Origin: Bacteroides fragilis
Lineage (GTDB): Bacteria; Bacteroidota; Bacteroidia; Bacteroidales; DTGW01
Direction of reading: 5' to 3'
Length of the DNA: 60,101 bases
Assembly: GCA_945889005.1 (NCBI GenBank)
Contig: CAMDBI010000023.1
Location: 1-60,101, forward strand
Each line of letters opens with the position of its first letter. Within the stretch, counting starts at the first letter, position 1. Positions 46,462 to 55,803 of the stretch are shown piece after piece. Made by a program: the position numbers and the translations under genes. The notes beneath the pieces were generated by a model that was not told the DNA's origin, did not search any database, and worked only from the letters and a program-made list of their open reading frames with translations.

Positions 46462-49260
46462 TTATAAAATTTGACCCTTTGGAATTGTAAATATAAAACG
46501 ACTACCCATTCCGGCATTGCTTTCTACCGAAATATTTCCACCATTTTTGCGAACAAATTCCTGACATAATATTAGCCCCAAGCCTGTGCCCGATTCGTTG
46601 TTGGTGCCTTTTTTGCTAAATTGACTGTCGATTCGGAATATTTTCGATATTTCTTCGGCAGTCATACCAATTCCGGTGTCTTTAATGCTTATTTCTTCTG
46701 TATTGCCAATGCCTATTGAACTTGCGCTTATTTGCCCTTGCAAAGGTGTGTATTTAATGGCATTTGCAAGTAGGTTTCGAATTATGAGGGTGAGCATATC
46801 TTTATCGCCATATACGATGCTTTGTTCCGATATTTTATTTAGCATGCTTATTTCCTTTTTGTCGGAATTGATTTGTAACAGTTTGAAGTTGTTGTCGACT
46901 ATATCTTTTAGAACTATATTTTGTGGATTAAAGGGTATTCGACCCAATTGCACTCGCGACCAATGAAGGAGGTTTTCGAGCAATTCATATAGCTGGTTGC
47001 TAGAGTTATTGAGCTGTACGAATAGTTCTTGGAGTTCTTCGTCGGGTATATTTCGGTAATCGGAAGCCAACATTTCTGAAAGATTCATGATACCGCCTAA
47101 AGGATTTTTGATATCGTGTGCAATTATAGAAAAGAACTTGTCCTTGGTACTATTGAGTGTAGTTAATTCGGTTTTTGATGCTGTAAGTTCTGCATTTGTT
47201 TTCTCAATGGTTTCAACCTTTTCTTGCAAAAGCTGCTCCGATCGCTTTTTGTTTTTAAATCGATTGTAAAAAAGAATTCCAAGCGCTAAAATTAATATAG
47301 ATATGATTATTAATAGGTTGCGAATCGATTTTTGTCGCGACAATTCAAGGTCTCTCAGTTTTTTTTCATTTTTCAATTCGGCAATTTCAATTTCTATCTG
47401 TTTTATTTCGGCTTCTCTTTGTTTGAGGTCGAATCCAATTTGAAGTTCGGTTATTCGTTTGTTATTTAGTGTATTGGAAATACTGTCTTCGTAAGCTGTA
47501 AATAATTGATAATATTCCAGGGATTTTTTATAGTCGTTTTTTATAAGATAGAAATTGTACAATTCGCTGTAACCTTTACGTAAAAGTTCAAAGTTGTTAA
47601 GTTTTTTACCATATTCGATCGATTTGTTGAAATACGGAAATGCTTTATCGTGTTGTTTGGTTTTGAAAAATATTTCTCCAATTTTTCTACTACACAGTCC
47701 TATGTTAAAATCAAATTTAATATCGACGGCTACCGACAAGGCTTTCGTGAAATAATTTAAGGCTTGATCGTATTTTTCTTCAATATAATAAATATTCCCA
47801 ATATTGTTGAGCGATGTACTTATTCCGGCTTTATCGTTTATCTGTTGTCGAATAGCAAGTGCTCTTGAATAGTAGTATAATGCTTTTTTGAATTGCTTAA
47901 GATCGCTATACACGCCACCAATGTTGTTGAGCGACGAGGCAACAGCCATTTGTTCACCTATTTGTTCGCGTAGTTGTAACGACTTTTCGAAATGTGAGAT
48001 TGCATCTTCGTGTTTTTGCATATTGAGAAATAGATTTCCTATTTGATTGTGAACCGAGGCTAATTTTATGTTATCTTTCAATTCGCTACTTAAACTTAAG
48101 GCATTTTTAAAGTAATCGTGCGCTTTTTCTGAATTGCCAATTTCGTAATAAATATTTCCAATATTGACTATGGCGTTTAAAGATTGGGACTTGTCGTCGA
48201 TTTCCATCGATTTATACAACGATTCGAGAAACAATTGTAAAGCTTGACTGTATTTCTTCGTCTTTAAATACATGCCACCCATGTTGTTCAGTGTGCTAGC
48301 TATGCCTTTTTTGTTATTTAAAATTTTATATAAGTCGAGGGCTTTTTGAAAGTTTTGCAAGGCTTGATTTTCGAGGTTCATTTCTTTATAGAGCTGCCCA
48401 ATATTTATATAACTTGTAGCAATATCTTGCTTTAAATCGGCTTCAATTCTAATGTTTAGAGCCTTTTGGTACATTTTTAATGCCTTTTCGAATTCTCGCA
48501 TTTTTAGATAAATGCTCCCCATTAGATGATATATATTCGATTGTTGCTCAGTATTTTTATTATTGGTAAAATTGCCAATAGCTTTATTGAGCGTAGAAAT
48601 GGCATCCTGAAACTTGCCTTGTTCGCGTTGGACCAAAGCAATATTGTAATAAGAGCTAATTGTAGCCTCTTTGTCGGTGTTTCGTGTGCGAATATCTAAA
48701 GCTTTTTGGTAAAAAAGTAGAGAATTTCTATAATCGCTTTGTTTGTAATATAAACTGCCAATTAAATTGTACGATTGAGCAAGTCCCAGCGAATCACTTA
48801 TTTGCTTGTACAAGTCAATTGCTTTATTGTACTTTATGATAGCTATACTATATTCGTTTATTTCTTTATTGATAATGCCTTGCAGGTTATTAATTTCTGC
48901 TAGCTCTTTAGTTTGATTAAGTCGGGTATAATGAACCAGTGCATGGTTTGATTCGGAAAGTGCTTCGGTATACCTGTTGAGAGCAAGATAGGCGTGGGCT
49001 TTAATTTTTATTGCTTTGCCATTGTTCGTTTCATCGTGTAGTTTGTGCGATATAGCTTCTGCTTCAATAGCGTATACAAGTGCCTTCTCGGGCGAAACTT
49101 TTAAATAAGCTTCAGATAATTGATTGAGAAGTTCTGACTTTTCTTTAGTGTCAACTATTTCGAGGCGACTTTCAAGACTATCGATTGTTGAATTTGCAAA
49201 TAGTTGATTTGTCAATAGAATTATGAAGAATGCAATGCGTTCTAATGGTTTTATCGACAT
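46462..49260 (-). CDS. TPR-containing sensor histidine kinase
   Basis: A 932-residue kinase. Signal peptide about 1-22, then about 13 tetratricopeptide repeats (residues roughly 60-600, spaced 40 apart), e.g. YNLIGSLYYKQSDYRNSLLF and LNNIGGVYSDLKQFKKALYY. A coiled coil, one transmembrane helix (RNLLIIISILILALGILFY, about 650) and a second coiled coil follow, then HisKA with FSIIAHDIKNPLGG. The HATPase has the N-box (LIIRNLLANAIKYTP), DTGIGM and ESGTGLGLIL. The periplasmic TPRs probably sense a protein or peptide ligand. Its location between xseA and xseB on the same strand is striking; gaps are 80 bp and 11 bp, so all three may be one transcript. Confidence 0.92.
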   Translation of the reverse strand: MSIKPLERIAFFIILLTNQLFANSTIDSLESRLEIVDTKEKSELLNQLSEAYLKVSPEKALVYAIEAEAISHKLHDETNNGKAIKIKAHAYLALNRYTEALSESNHALVHYTRLNQTKELAEINNLQGIINKEINEYSIAIIKYNKAIDLYKQISDSLGLAQSYNLIGSLYYKQSDYRNSLLFYQKALDIRTRNTDKEATISSYYNIALVQREQGKFQDAISTLNKAIGNFTNNKNTEQQSNIYHLMGSIYLKMREFEKALKMYQKALNIRIEADLKQDIATSYINIGQLYKEMNLENQALQNFQKALDLYKILNNKKGIASTLNNMGGMYLKTKKYSQALQLFLESLYKSMEIDDKSQSLNAIVNIGNIYYEIGNSEKAHDYFKNALSLSSELKDNIKLASVHNQIGNLFLNMQKHEDAISHFEKSLQLREQIGEQMAVASSLNNIGGVYSDLKQFKKALYYYSRALAIRQQINDKAGISTSLNNIGNIYYIEEKYDQALNYFTKALSVAVDIKFDFNIGLCSRKIGEIFFKTKQHDKAFPYFNKSIEYGKKLNNFELLRKGYSELYNFYLIKNDYKKSLEYYQLFTAYEDSISNTLNNKRITELQIGFDLKQREAEIKQIEIEIAELKNEKKLRDLELSRQKSIRNLLIIISILILALGILFYNRFKNKKRSEQLLQEKVETIEKTNAELTASKTELTTLNSTKDKFFSIIAHDIKNPLGGIMNLSEMLASDYRNIPDEELQELFVQLNNSSNQLYELLENLLHWSRVQLGRIPFNPQNIVLKDIVDNNFKLLQINSDKKEISMLNKISEQSIVYGDKDMLTLIIRNLLANAIKYTPLQGQISASSIGIGNTEEISIKDTGIGMTAEEISKIFRIDSQFSKKGTNNESGTGLGLILCQEFVRKNGGNISVESNAGMGSRFIFTIPKGQIL

Positions 49261-49339
49261 AGATTTTAGTTTTTATTTTGCTGCAAGTTATGTCGAAAAA
49301 AATATTGTAAAAAGAAAGCTGTGAAAATGTTATAAACAA

Positions 49340-50713
49340 TTAATCCAAGGTTATTTTACTCTTTATTTTTCCACTATATAAAATGGTTTCAATTAAATCA
49401 TTTTCTTGCAATAATTCGGGATTTTTGATGATTTTGCCATTGTACAGGCTTATTGAAAAACCTTTTTTTAGTATCAATAATGGATTACTGAGTTCATTGG
49501 TTTTATGTAGTATGTTTAGTCGATTCTTTTGCTTTTCAAGGTAGTTGTGTGTTGTTTTATTGAGCGATTTGTATTGTTCGCTCAACCAATGGTCTTTTTC
49601 TTTGATCGTTTGAAAACAAGATTTTTTTACATGCTCGGTAATTACAGATAGTTTATTGCTCGATTGCATCATAATACCTTTTATGTTAAGAGCAAGTGAC
49701 GATGTTTGTTTGGAGAGCAAATACTTATGGTTTTGTACTTGGTTTCTAATTAAAACCGGAAATGAGTTGGACAAAGTGTTTAACAAGTTGTTTTCTTGAT
49801 CAATGATGTCTGTAACACAGTCGACAGTACGATGTTCGAGATCTAGAATCGATCCTTCAAAATCTTTTACATTGTCAATTATATAATTGGCAACTGCTGT
49901 AGGTGTTTTAAGTGCTGTATGAGCTACCATATCGGCAATAGATTCGTTTTCTTCGTGTCCAATACCTGTAAAAATGGGTATTGGAAACTGGGCAATGTTT
50001 GCAGCCAGCCAATAGCTATCAAATGCGCTTAGATCTGTTTGTGAGCCACCTCCACGTATTATTACTACAATATCGAAATTATGGATCTCGTTATTGATAT
50101 GGTCTAAGGCATCGATAACCGATTGCTCGGTGCGATCGCCTTGCATGTACGATTGAAATAGTTTGGTGCAGAACTTGTAATTGCCGTTATTATTTGCCAA
50201 ATGAGTTACAAAATCGGTGTATCCGGCAGCTGTTTCGCTCGATACTATTGCTATTCGTTGGGGTACAAGCGGTATTTCTAACTCCCGGTTCATATCGAAA
50301 ATTCCATCTTCTTTGAGTTTCTGGACTATTTCAGCTTTCTTAATTGCCAAATCACCTACTGTGTAGCTTGGATCAATATCGAATATGCCGAGGCTCAAGC
50401 CATATATCTCGTGAAAGTCTATTTTGACGCGAATTAGAACTTTTAGCCCTTCTCTGAACTTTTGTTTGGTGGTAGTTTCGAAGTATGGCTTAAGCATACG
50501 CCATGTATTCGCCCAAATCATAGCTTTGGCTTGTGCCACAATTTTATTGCTTTTGCCAGTGGTTTCGGTAAGCTCTAAATAGCAATGGCCATTGAAGTTT
50601 TCTTTGTGTTGAGCTATTTCAGCTACAATCCAATACGTTTCGGGAAACGCATCGTACAAGCGCGATTGAACGAGCTTGTTGAGTTCGAGGAGCGATATGT
50701 GAGAGCTTTCCAT
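49340..50713 (-). CDS. xseA: Exodeoxyribonuclease VII large subunit
   Basis: A 457-residue XseA. The N-terminal OB-fold domain is about 10-110 (GHCYLELTE). The catalytic core includes VPQRIAIVSSETAAGYTDF, IVIIRGGGSQTDLSAFDSYW and FTGIGHEENESIADMVAHTALKTPTAVA (in shorter pieces: GIGHEEN, DMVAHTALKTPTAVA). A long coiled coil (about 290-420) follows. Length and motifs are full. Its partner xseB is two genes downstream. Confidence 0.95.
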   Translation of the reverse strand: MESSHISLLELNKLVQSRLYDAFPETYWIVAEIAQHKENFNGHCYLELTETTGKSNKIVAQAKAMIWANTWRMLKPYFETTTKQKFREGLKVLIRVKIDFHEIYGLSLGIFDIDPSYTVGDLAIKKAEIVQKLKEDGIFDMNRELEIPLVPQRIAIVSSETAAGYTDFVTHLANNNGNYKFCTKLFQSYMQGDRTEQSVIDALDHINNEIHNFDIVVIIRGGGSQTDLSAFDSYWLAANIAQFPIPIFTGIGHEENESIADMVAHTALKTPTAVANYIIDNVKDFEGSILDLEHRTVDCVTDIIDQENNLLNTLSNSFPVLIRNQVQNHKYLLSKQTSSLALNIKGIMMQSSNKLSVITEHVKKSCFQTIKEKDHWLSEQYKSLNKTTHNYLEKQKNRLNILHKTNELSNPLLILKKGFSISLYNGKIIKNPELLQENDLIETILYSGKIKSKITLD

Positions 50714-51115
50714 GTATAAATGTTAAATTCGATTTGCTTTTGTTTCTTTTTTACTGCTCTTTTTAATAAACCAACTTATTGATGTTTTATTCATTGTAGC
50801 TACAAAATCTGCACGTATATGATGTTCAGGATTCAATACACATGTATAAGTCTTGAGTACCTTAATTCCTTTTGGTTTACATAATTCTATTTCATTTATT
50901 TACGGCTTCTTTAAATGCGTTTTTTTTATTCCCAAACCGACTCTACTTCAAATGTCAAAAGTGTAATAATCTCTTCAATTATTCAAAAAAAATTCTTCAT
51001 CTTTTATATTAAAGTTGACAAAGCCCATAATTCGGAAAATGTATAGAAGTAGTATTATCCACTACTGTACCAGACGTTTGAGCAAATAAAAACAATAAAT
51101 TGAAATAATAATAAA
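50714..51115. other. 400-bp non-coding stretch left of the IS
   Basis: No convincing gene. On the reverse strand one frame is open from about 50723 to 50899 (product tail ...NKTSISWFIKKSSKKETKA) without a start codon or family match; it could be a gene remnant. No promoter, tRNA or MITE was recognised. Confidence 0.4.
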
Positions 51116-52546
51116 TCACTATCAACCGACAAAAATGTAATTTACGAAATAACACGACGTAAATATCATATATGCAATTAATTATAAGTTCAGATTTAGC
51201 AAATTGAAAAACCTACCCCTTTGTTTTAAAACATAGATAATTGAATATTGGGGCTTTTATTTTTTGTTTTTACTTTTTTGACGTAGGTTCTTCGGCAATT
51301 TTCAACTACCCAGAACATATCTAAATGGCTTATTAGGTAAATTCTTATTAAGGCAGCAATAGTTGAAAATGCCTTTTTTGTTTTTGCCATTACCTTTAAT
51401 ACGGTTAGCAGTAAATGGGCAATAAGAGTACACCAAACTTGTGTTTTGATACCGTTCTCAGTTTCGGAATAAAAGTAATGGAGTTGAAAATTCTGTTTCA
51501 ATTTTTTGAACATTAATTCTATGCTCCACCGGTTTTTATAAATGAAGGCAACCTCTTCTGCCGTTATTTCAAAGTTATTGGTTATGAACTGATACACGCG
51601 ACCCTTTTCGTCTTTGTAAGTTACCTTGCGCAAACACAGGGTCTTTATTTTCTTGCTTTCCTTGTATTTGAGGTGTATGTGTTCAACTTTCATAACCCCA
51701 AACTCTTGGTCGGTCAGCGTTTCTTCGAACAATACTTCTTGAACTTCATAAATGGCGTTGTCCTTGAGGCGGCACACAAAATTTATTCCTTCGTTTGTCC
51801 ATTGGGCAAATTGCAAGTAATGGTTGTAGGCTTTGTCGAACACTATCATGCTTCCTTTTGGCAGTATTAGGTGCTTCAAAAAATTCTTGTCGTGCATTTT
51901 TGCCTCGCTTATCGTGGCATATTTTGCCGTATTGGCATGAGCATCTATCATCATGTGGACTTTTAAGCCTCCTTTTTTCTTGCCATCGTTTTTGGGGTTG
52001 CGGCCAACCCCTTTCATAATGTCTGAGAACAAGCTGATTGTTGTGGAATCAAAGGCATAAAAGTTGGAAAATGACACTCCATGGATCCGGCTGACCGACA
52101 AAACTGACTCGAAATGTTTAATCAACTCGAAGTAAAAATCTTTAAACAATACATTGTCGCGTTCTCGCAACCCATCACCTGCCGTACTTTTGGCTGGCGA
52201 ATGATCCATGCCAAAATAATTTAACTTTCCTTGTAAGGTCTGCAACCCATCGCAGACTTCACCCATTGAATCGCAGCGGCTAAATATACCGAATAGAAGG
52301 GTTACTAATTCGTCCCATGATGAAAATGCCTTGTAATACCGATCCGAATTATGCTGTTTGACCAATAAATCAAACTTATTACGTGGCAACAGATTTATTA
52401 GTTGCTTGAATATCGGCTGACCGACTAAGTTTTTTTCAATATCTTTGCCCATAGTTGTGTTTTGTTCGCAAAGTAAAACTACAACTTTAGGGTGAAACCT
52501 TCGGGCGGTAGCCCTTATTCGTAAAATTTTTGTCGGTTAGTAGTGA
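51116..52546 (-). mobile_element. IS4-family insertion sequence
   Basis: The transposase gene is flanked by inverted ends: left TCACTATCAACCGACAAAAAT (51116-, trimmed to 20 by dropping the final T) and the right end reads TCACTACTAACCGACAAAAA on the reverse strand (from 52546). Both continue to TTTACGAA. No target duplication can be seen, and the flanking gene fragments do not match, so a deletion or recombination followed insertion. Ends are estimated to within a few bases. Confidence 0.75.
51226..52452 (-). CDS. IS4-family transposase
   Basis: A 408-residue DDE transposase that looks intact. It has an N-terminal DUF4372-like region (LPRNKFDLLVKQHNSDRYYK), the first catalytic Asp in FYAFDSTTISLFSD, the second in MIVFDKAYNHY and the Y-(2)-R-(3)-E-(6)-K signature in IYKNRWSIELMFKKLKQNF. 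Start ATG 52450-52452. It is the only transposase in the window. Confidence 0.92.
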   Translation of the reverse strand: MGKDIEKNLVGQPIFKQLINLLPRNKFDLLVKQHNSDRYYKAFSSWDELVTLLFGIFSRCDSMGEVCDGLQTLQGKLNYFGMDHSPAKSTAGDGLRERDNVLFKDFYFELIKHFESVLSVSRIHGVSFSNFYAFDSTTISLFSDIMKGVGRNPKNDGKKKGGLKVHMMIDAHANTAKYATISEAKMHDKNFLKHLILPKGSMIVFDKAYNHYLQFAQWTNEGINFVCRLKDNAIYEVQEVLFEETLTDQEFGVMKVEHIHLKYKESKKIKTLCLRKVTYKDEKGRVYQFITNNFEITAEEVAFIYKNRWSIELMFKKLKQNFQLHYFYSETENGIKTQVWCTLIAHLLLTVLKVMAKTKKAFSTIAALIRIYLISHLDMFWVVENCRRTYVKKVKTKNKSPNIQLSMF

Positions 52547-53194
52547 AAAAATTTAAAAAACAAACCATTCGAAATCTTAGGTTTTGACATCTCGTGGTCG
52601 AGATTGAAATTTGCAAAAGAACTATCAAAAGATTTTAACTTGAACAAGATTAATTTATTTACTGCCAACCTTTTCGAAATACCCCTTTTAGACAATTCAA
52701 TAGACATTGTATATACATCGCATTCTATTGAGCCCAATGGAGGTAAGGAAGAAGAAGCCCTTAAAGAATTAATGAGAATCACTAAAAAATATTTGATTTT
52801 GCTCGAACCTTCTTTTGAGTTTGCCAATGACGAAGCTAAAGCAAGAATGAAAAAACATGGTTATGTAACTGAATTATATTCAACTGCTAAGAACCTAAAT
52901 TATAAAATTGTTGAACACCGTCTTTTCGATTATTCTGCAAATCCATTAAATCCGACTGGACTTATCATTATCGAGAAAGAACAAAACAATTCAAATTCGG
53001 CCAATTTAGTTTGCCCAATATCACACACCGAACTAATGAAATACAACGAATCGCTACTTTATTCAAAAGAAAGCTTTTTAGCTTATCCGGTAATAGAGGG
53101 GATTCCATGTTTGTTAAAAGAAAATTCTATTTTAGCAACTCACTTATTGACAGACTATCAAGAATACAAAAAGTCAAACAATATCGTTATTTGA
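52547..53194 (+). pseudogene. 5'-truncated SAM methyltransferase with Trm112-like C-terminus
   Basis: The frame is open from the IS edge (52547) to 53194, about 215 residues. It begins FEILGFDISWSRLKFAKEL, the second strand of a class I methyltransferase fold just after motif I, so the SAM-binding glycine loop is missing. Then LDNSIDIVYTSHSIEPNG and LKELMRITKKYLILLEPSFE follow normally, and a C-terminal Trm112-like domain has the remaining Cys (LVCPISHTEL) and FLAYPVIEGIPCLLKENS. Only a TTG (52604) is available as start. The missing N-terminus is not on the other side of the IS. Most likely dead. Confidence 0.8.
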
Positions 53195-53206
53195 CTTTTT
53201 GTATTC
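53162..53206. terminator. Hairpin over the methyltransferase stop codon
   Basis: Perfect 17-bp stem GAATACAAAAAGTCAAA / TTTGACTTTTTGTATTC with an 11-nt loop. The methyltransferase TGA (53192-53194) is inside the right arm. Confidence 0.75.
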
Positions 53207-53240
53207 TTACTTTCTATTGTAAATTACTATTCAATATTTT

Positions 53241-53510
53241 TTATGAAGCCTTATCTATCTTAAGAGATAATGAATTAAATTTTTTAAAAATTGTAGCATC
53301 ACCAATAATTTTTGCAAATACATTGCCTGGAGAAATAAGCCGAGGCTTATCGCTGGTCGAAGCGGGTGTACGACCATATAAAATGCAAAAACCTGAACCT
53401 AGCACCCAATAGGCTATATCGCCAACATTCTACTCTTCTTGTGTATTTTCTGCAGAGATTTTAATAGGTATTGTACCAAATAATTCGTCGCCCCATGAAC
53501 TTAGATTTAC
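53241..53510 (-). pseudogene. Truncated cyclophilin-like (DUF369/PF04126) pseudogene
   Basis: Reverse-strand translation gives VNLSSWGDELFGTIPIKI..., an in-frame TAG (53430-53432), then VGDIAYWVLGSGFCILYG and TPASTSDKPRLISPGNVFA, ending at TAA 53241-53243. This is the order of the cyclophilin-like fold family represented by TM1367 (VNTWGEEIYF, VGDVGYWPPGKALCLFFG, TPxS). About 35 N-terminal residues are missing, the upstream edge being a MITE end, and the TAG splits the rest. Two lesions make it a pseudogene. Not readable as one ORF, so easily missed. Confidence 0.78.
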
Positions 53511-53536
53511 AAAAAAACGAGTTTTTAGAGACGCCC
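53510..53536. mobile_element. MITE family 1, lone end (copy F)
   Basis: Reverse strand reads GGGCGTCTCTAAAAACTCG followed by NTTTTTTG, matching the first 27 bp of family 1. The rest of the element is absent and the cyclophilin-like remnant starts directly at its inner edge. Confidence 0.75.
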
Positions 53537-53554
53537 ATTAATATTTCGTAATTA

Positions 53555-54688
53555 TTAACTTTTTTGATTTATTTTGAAATATCCAATAATATCTTTCAAT
53601 TGATCTGCTTGGTTGTATAGCACTTCAGAACCATTTGATATTTTATCGCTAATGCTAACATTTTGCTGAGTGGTGCCATTAAGTTCTTGAATAGCATTAT
53701 TAATTTGAGAAGCGCCCGACGATTGTTCAACACTCGCCGTAGTAATTTCTTGAACCAAATTTACGGTTTTCAAAATGTCGGCAACAAGTGTTTCGAGAAG
53801 ATGAGCCGAGTTTTCGGTAACCGTAACACTATGCGAAGTAAGCGTAACAATCTCGTCGGCTGCAATTTTACTCCTTTCGGCCAGTTTGCGAACTTCGGCT
53901 GCTACTACTGCAAAACCGCGCCCTTGCTCGCCTGCTCTTGCTGCTTCGACAGCTGCATTGAGCGCAAGTATATTGGTCTGGAAAGCAATATCGTTGATAA
54001 TACTAATTTTCTCAGATATAGCCTTAATAGAGTTAAAACTTTTTGTTGAAGATTCGCCTACAACTTTTATTCCTTGAGTTATAGAGTTTGCAATCTTCTG
54101 TGTTTGCTGAGCATTTTCGGTATTTTGTTGAATGTTAGCTACCATTTCTTCCATAGACGACGAAACCTCCTCTACAGATGCTGCTTGTGCCGATGAACTG
54201 GTCGAAAGATGCTGCGAAACAGTATTGAGTTGACTACTTGACTCTGAAAGTATTTCAACATTATTGTTTATTTCTGAAACAACCCTTGATAAATTGCTTT
54301 TAATTTTTTCGGTAGCAATCAGCAGTTTACCCAAATCTGTTTTTGGATTTACATCTAATTTGTCGATTTCTACATTGAGGTCGCCATTTGCCAATTTTTC
54401 GAGTTTGTCAACCGCCTTGGTAAGAGGACGAACTACCGATATTGAACCATAATAAAAACATACGACACTGGCTACAATATTAAATAACGTAATCACAATA
54501 CTCACCGGAGCGTTATTCTCAAAAAACTTGTACTTGAGACCAACAAAAAACATGATGATAAAAAGGTTGATAAGCCACAATATTCCAACTTTTATAAATA
54601 CAGAATTTTTAAAAAACCGACCCATGAATATTGCTCCAACAATACCTCCAGCTGCTAAACTTATTAAATTACTGACAAAAAAATTCAT
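53555..54688 (-). CDS. Methyl-accepting chemotaxis protein without a periplasmic sensor domain
   Basis: A 377-residue receptor from the ATG at 54686-54688; the frame also runs from a TTG at 54737-54739 but those residues look non-coding. Three or more hydrophobic helices lie in residues 5-90 without a large loop between them. Then a HAMP domain ([19 protein letters not shown]) and the signalling hairpin with [20 protein letters not shown] and [11 protein letters not shown] (each shortened). It would couple to CheA/CheW; no che genes are nearby. A membrane-embedded sensor is implied. Confidence 0.9.
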   Translation of the reverse strand: MNFFVSNLISLAAGGIVGAIFMGRFFKNSVFIKVGILWLINLFIIMFFVGLKYKFFENNAPVSIVITLFNIVASVVCFYYGSISVVRPLTKAVDKLEKLANGDLNVEIDKLDVNPKTDLGKLLIATEKIKSNLSRVVSEINNNVEILSESSSQLNTVSQHLSTSSSAQAASVEEVSSSMEEMVANIQQNTENAQQTQKIANSITQGIKVVGESSTKSFNSIKAISEKISIINDIAFQTNILALNAAVEAARAGEQGRGFAVVAAEVRKLAERSKIAADEIVTLTSHSVTVTENSAHLLETLVADILKTVNLVQEITTASVEQSSGASQINNAIQELNGTTQQNVSISDKISNGSEVLYNQADQLKDIIGYFKINQKS

Positions 54689-54769
54689 ATAAAAAAAATT
54701 TAACTGTTCATTTGCATCAAAAATAGATTTTTTTTTCAATTAAAAAATTAATTTAACATCAATTTTAAA

Positions 54770-54816
54770 AATAAGAGCAGCCTCTGTAAAATTGGCTTAC
54801 AGAGGCTGCTCTTATT
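54770..54816. terminator. Terminator of the DUF2892 gene
   Basis: Perfect 20-bp stem AATAAGAGCAGCCTCTGTAA and its inverse around a 7-nt loop, with T/A-rich flanks. Confidence 0.88.
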
Positions 54817-54866
54817 TTGATTTACAAAATGCTCTTAAAGCATTGGTAAATGTCGTTAATTTTTTT

Positions 54867-55049
54867 TTACTTTTTGCAAGTACTAATTCCAAATGGTAAA
54901 TACAAAGGGCACCAATTGATAAGTGCTGTAAAAATTGGCACAATACCAACTAAGCCCCACCAACTTTTGAAGTAAATACCTACAGCTCCGATTATTAAAC
55001 CAATAACAATACGAATTACTTTGTCCGATTTTCCAACATTACATTTCAT
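54867..55049 (-). CDS. DUF2892 small membrane protein
   Basis: A 60-residue inner-membrane protein of the DUF2892 (YgaP-like membrane part) family. It begins MKCNVGKSDKVIRIVIGLII; two transmembrane helices follow (about 11-28 and 31-48), then the typical NWCPLYLPFGISTCKK with two conserved cysteines. The ATG at 55047-55049 is the family start; the in-frame ATG at 55071-55073 adds eight atypical residues. Often found near rhodanese or Crp/Fnr genes; here it lies 55 bp after the Crp/Fnr regulator on the same strand and may be in its operon. Confidence 0.85.
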   Translation of the reverse strand: MKCNVGKSDKVIRIVIGLIIGAVGIYFKSWWGLVGIVPIFTALINWCPLYLPFGISTCKK

Positions 55050-55127
55050 TTTATTAAATTTTAAGTTAAACATCTCTTTTTATTGTACAAAGATACTTAC
55101 CTCCGAAGCCAAACTATGTGACATTAG

Positions 55128-55745
55128 TTACAAAGACCTAATTATTTTTATAATTCCCCGTTCTAAAGAGATATAACCATTGTTTTCCATTTGTTTTAAA
55201 AGTCGGGAAATTACTTCCCGAGCTGTTCCAATTTCGTTGGCCAATTGCTGGTGTGTAATTTTTATCTGATTGCCAGAACTCAATTGCAAGGTTTTTAACT
55301 TGTCGTACAATCTGCTATCGGTCTGCTTGAATGATATACTGTCGACCAAATTTAGAAGTTCGTCTAACCTCGAATAATAAAGTTGCATCACAAACATTCT
55401 CCAGCTTTTATAGGTGTCCATCCATTGTCTAACCATTGTAGCTGGAACAACAACGAGTTTTGAAACCTCTTCTGTAATGGCTTCTGCATTGCTTTTCTTT
55501 TCATTCAAACAAGAAGTGATAGAAAGGATACAACTTTCTCCAGATTTAATATAATACAAAATGATTTCTTTCCCGTTTTCGTCTGTTTTCCGAACCTTAA
55601 TCTTTCCTTGAACAAGCAATGGAATTTCTTTGATATATGCTGCTTCTTTCAAAATTACAACTCCTTTGGGAATTTCCACTTCTTGTAAGACATATATTTG
55701 TTCTGCAAGATCCGGTTCTAAATTGTTTATAAAGAAAGTATTCAT
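55128..55745 (-). CDS. Crp/Fnr-family transcriptional regulator
   Basis: A 205-residue regulator: a cyclic-nucleotide-binding-like beta-roll (about 10-110, GVVILKEAAYIKEIPLLVQG and SGESCILSITSCLNEKKS), a dimerisation helix (about 110-140), and a C-terminal winged helix with the recognition segment ITHQQLANEIGTAREVISRL. The cAMP-binding phosphate cassette (RxxS) is not seen and the FNR iron-sulfur cysteines are absent, so its signal may be haem, NO or redox. It is divergent from a hemerythrin gene (59 bp between starts), a common pairing for oxygen/NO stress. Confidence 0.88.
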   Translation of the reverse strand: MNTFFINNLEPDLAEQIYVLQEVEIPKGVVILKEAAYIKEIPLLVQGKIKVRKTDENGKEIILYYIKSGESCILSITSCLNEKKSNAEAITEEVSKLVVVPATMVRQWMDTYKSWRMFVMQLYYSRLDELLNLVDSISFKQTDSRLYDKLKTLQLSSGNQIKITHQQLANEIGTAREVISRLLKQMENNGYISLERGIIKIIRSL

Positions 55746-55780
55746 CTATTAAAATGCTAATTATATACAATAATACACTT

Positions 55781-55788
55781 AATTTTGC
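55781..55788 (+). promoter_or_regulatory. -7 box of the hemerythrin-gene promoter
   Basis: TAATTTTG, 15 bp before the ATG. The -33 region is weak, as expected of an activator-dependent promoter; the divergent Crp/Fnr protein is the obvious candidate. Confidence 0.5.
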
Positions 55789-55803
55789 AGAAATTTGGAA
55801 AGA

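Noticed and set aside
50723-50899. Open frame on the reverse strand left of the IS, ending ...NKTSISWFIKK...
   Set aside because: No start codon, no recognised family; kept only as a possible remnant in the description of the gap.
50855-51010. Plus-strand frame with CxxC (FKCQKCNN)
   Set aside because: Under 50 codons, TTG start only, and a neighbouring frame is equally open; AT-rich chance frame is more likely.
51116-52546. Target duplication for the IS4-family element
   Set aside because: Only A/T homopolymer similarity outside the inverted ends; no reliable repeat.
53011-53412. 133-codon plus-strand frame overlapping the methyltransferase end
   Set aside because: Shadow of the methyltransferase and antisense of the cyclophilin-like remnant; its composition follows from those.
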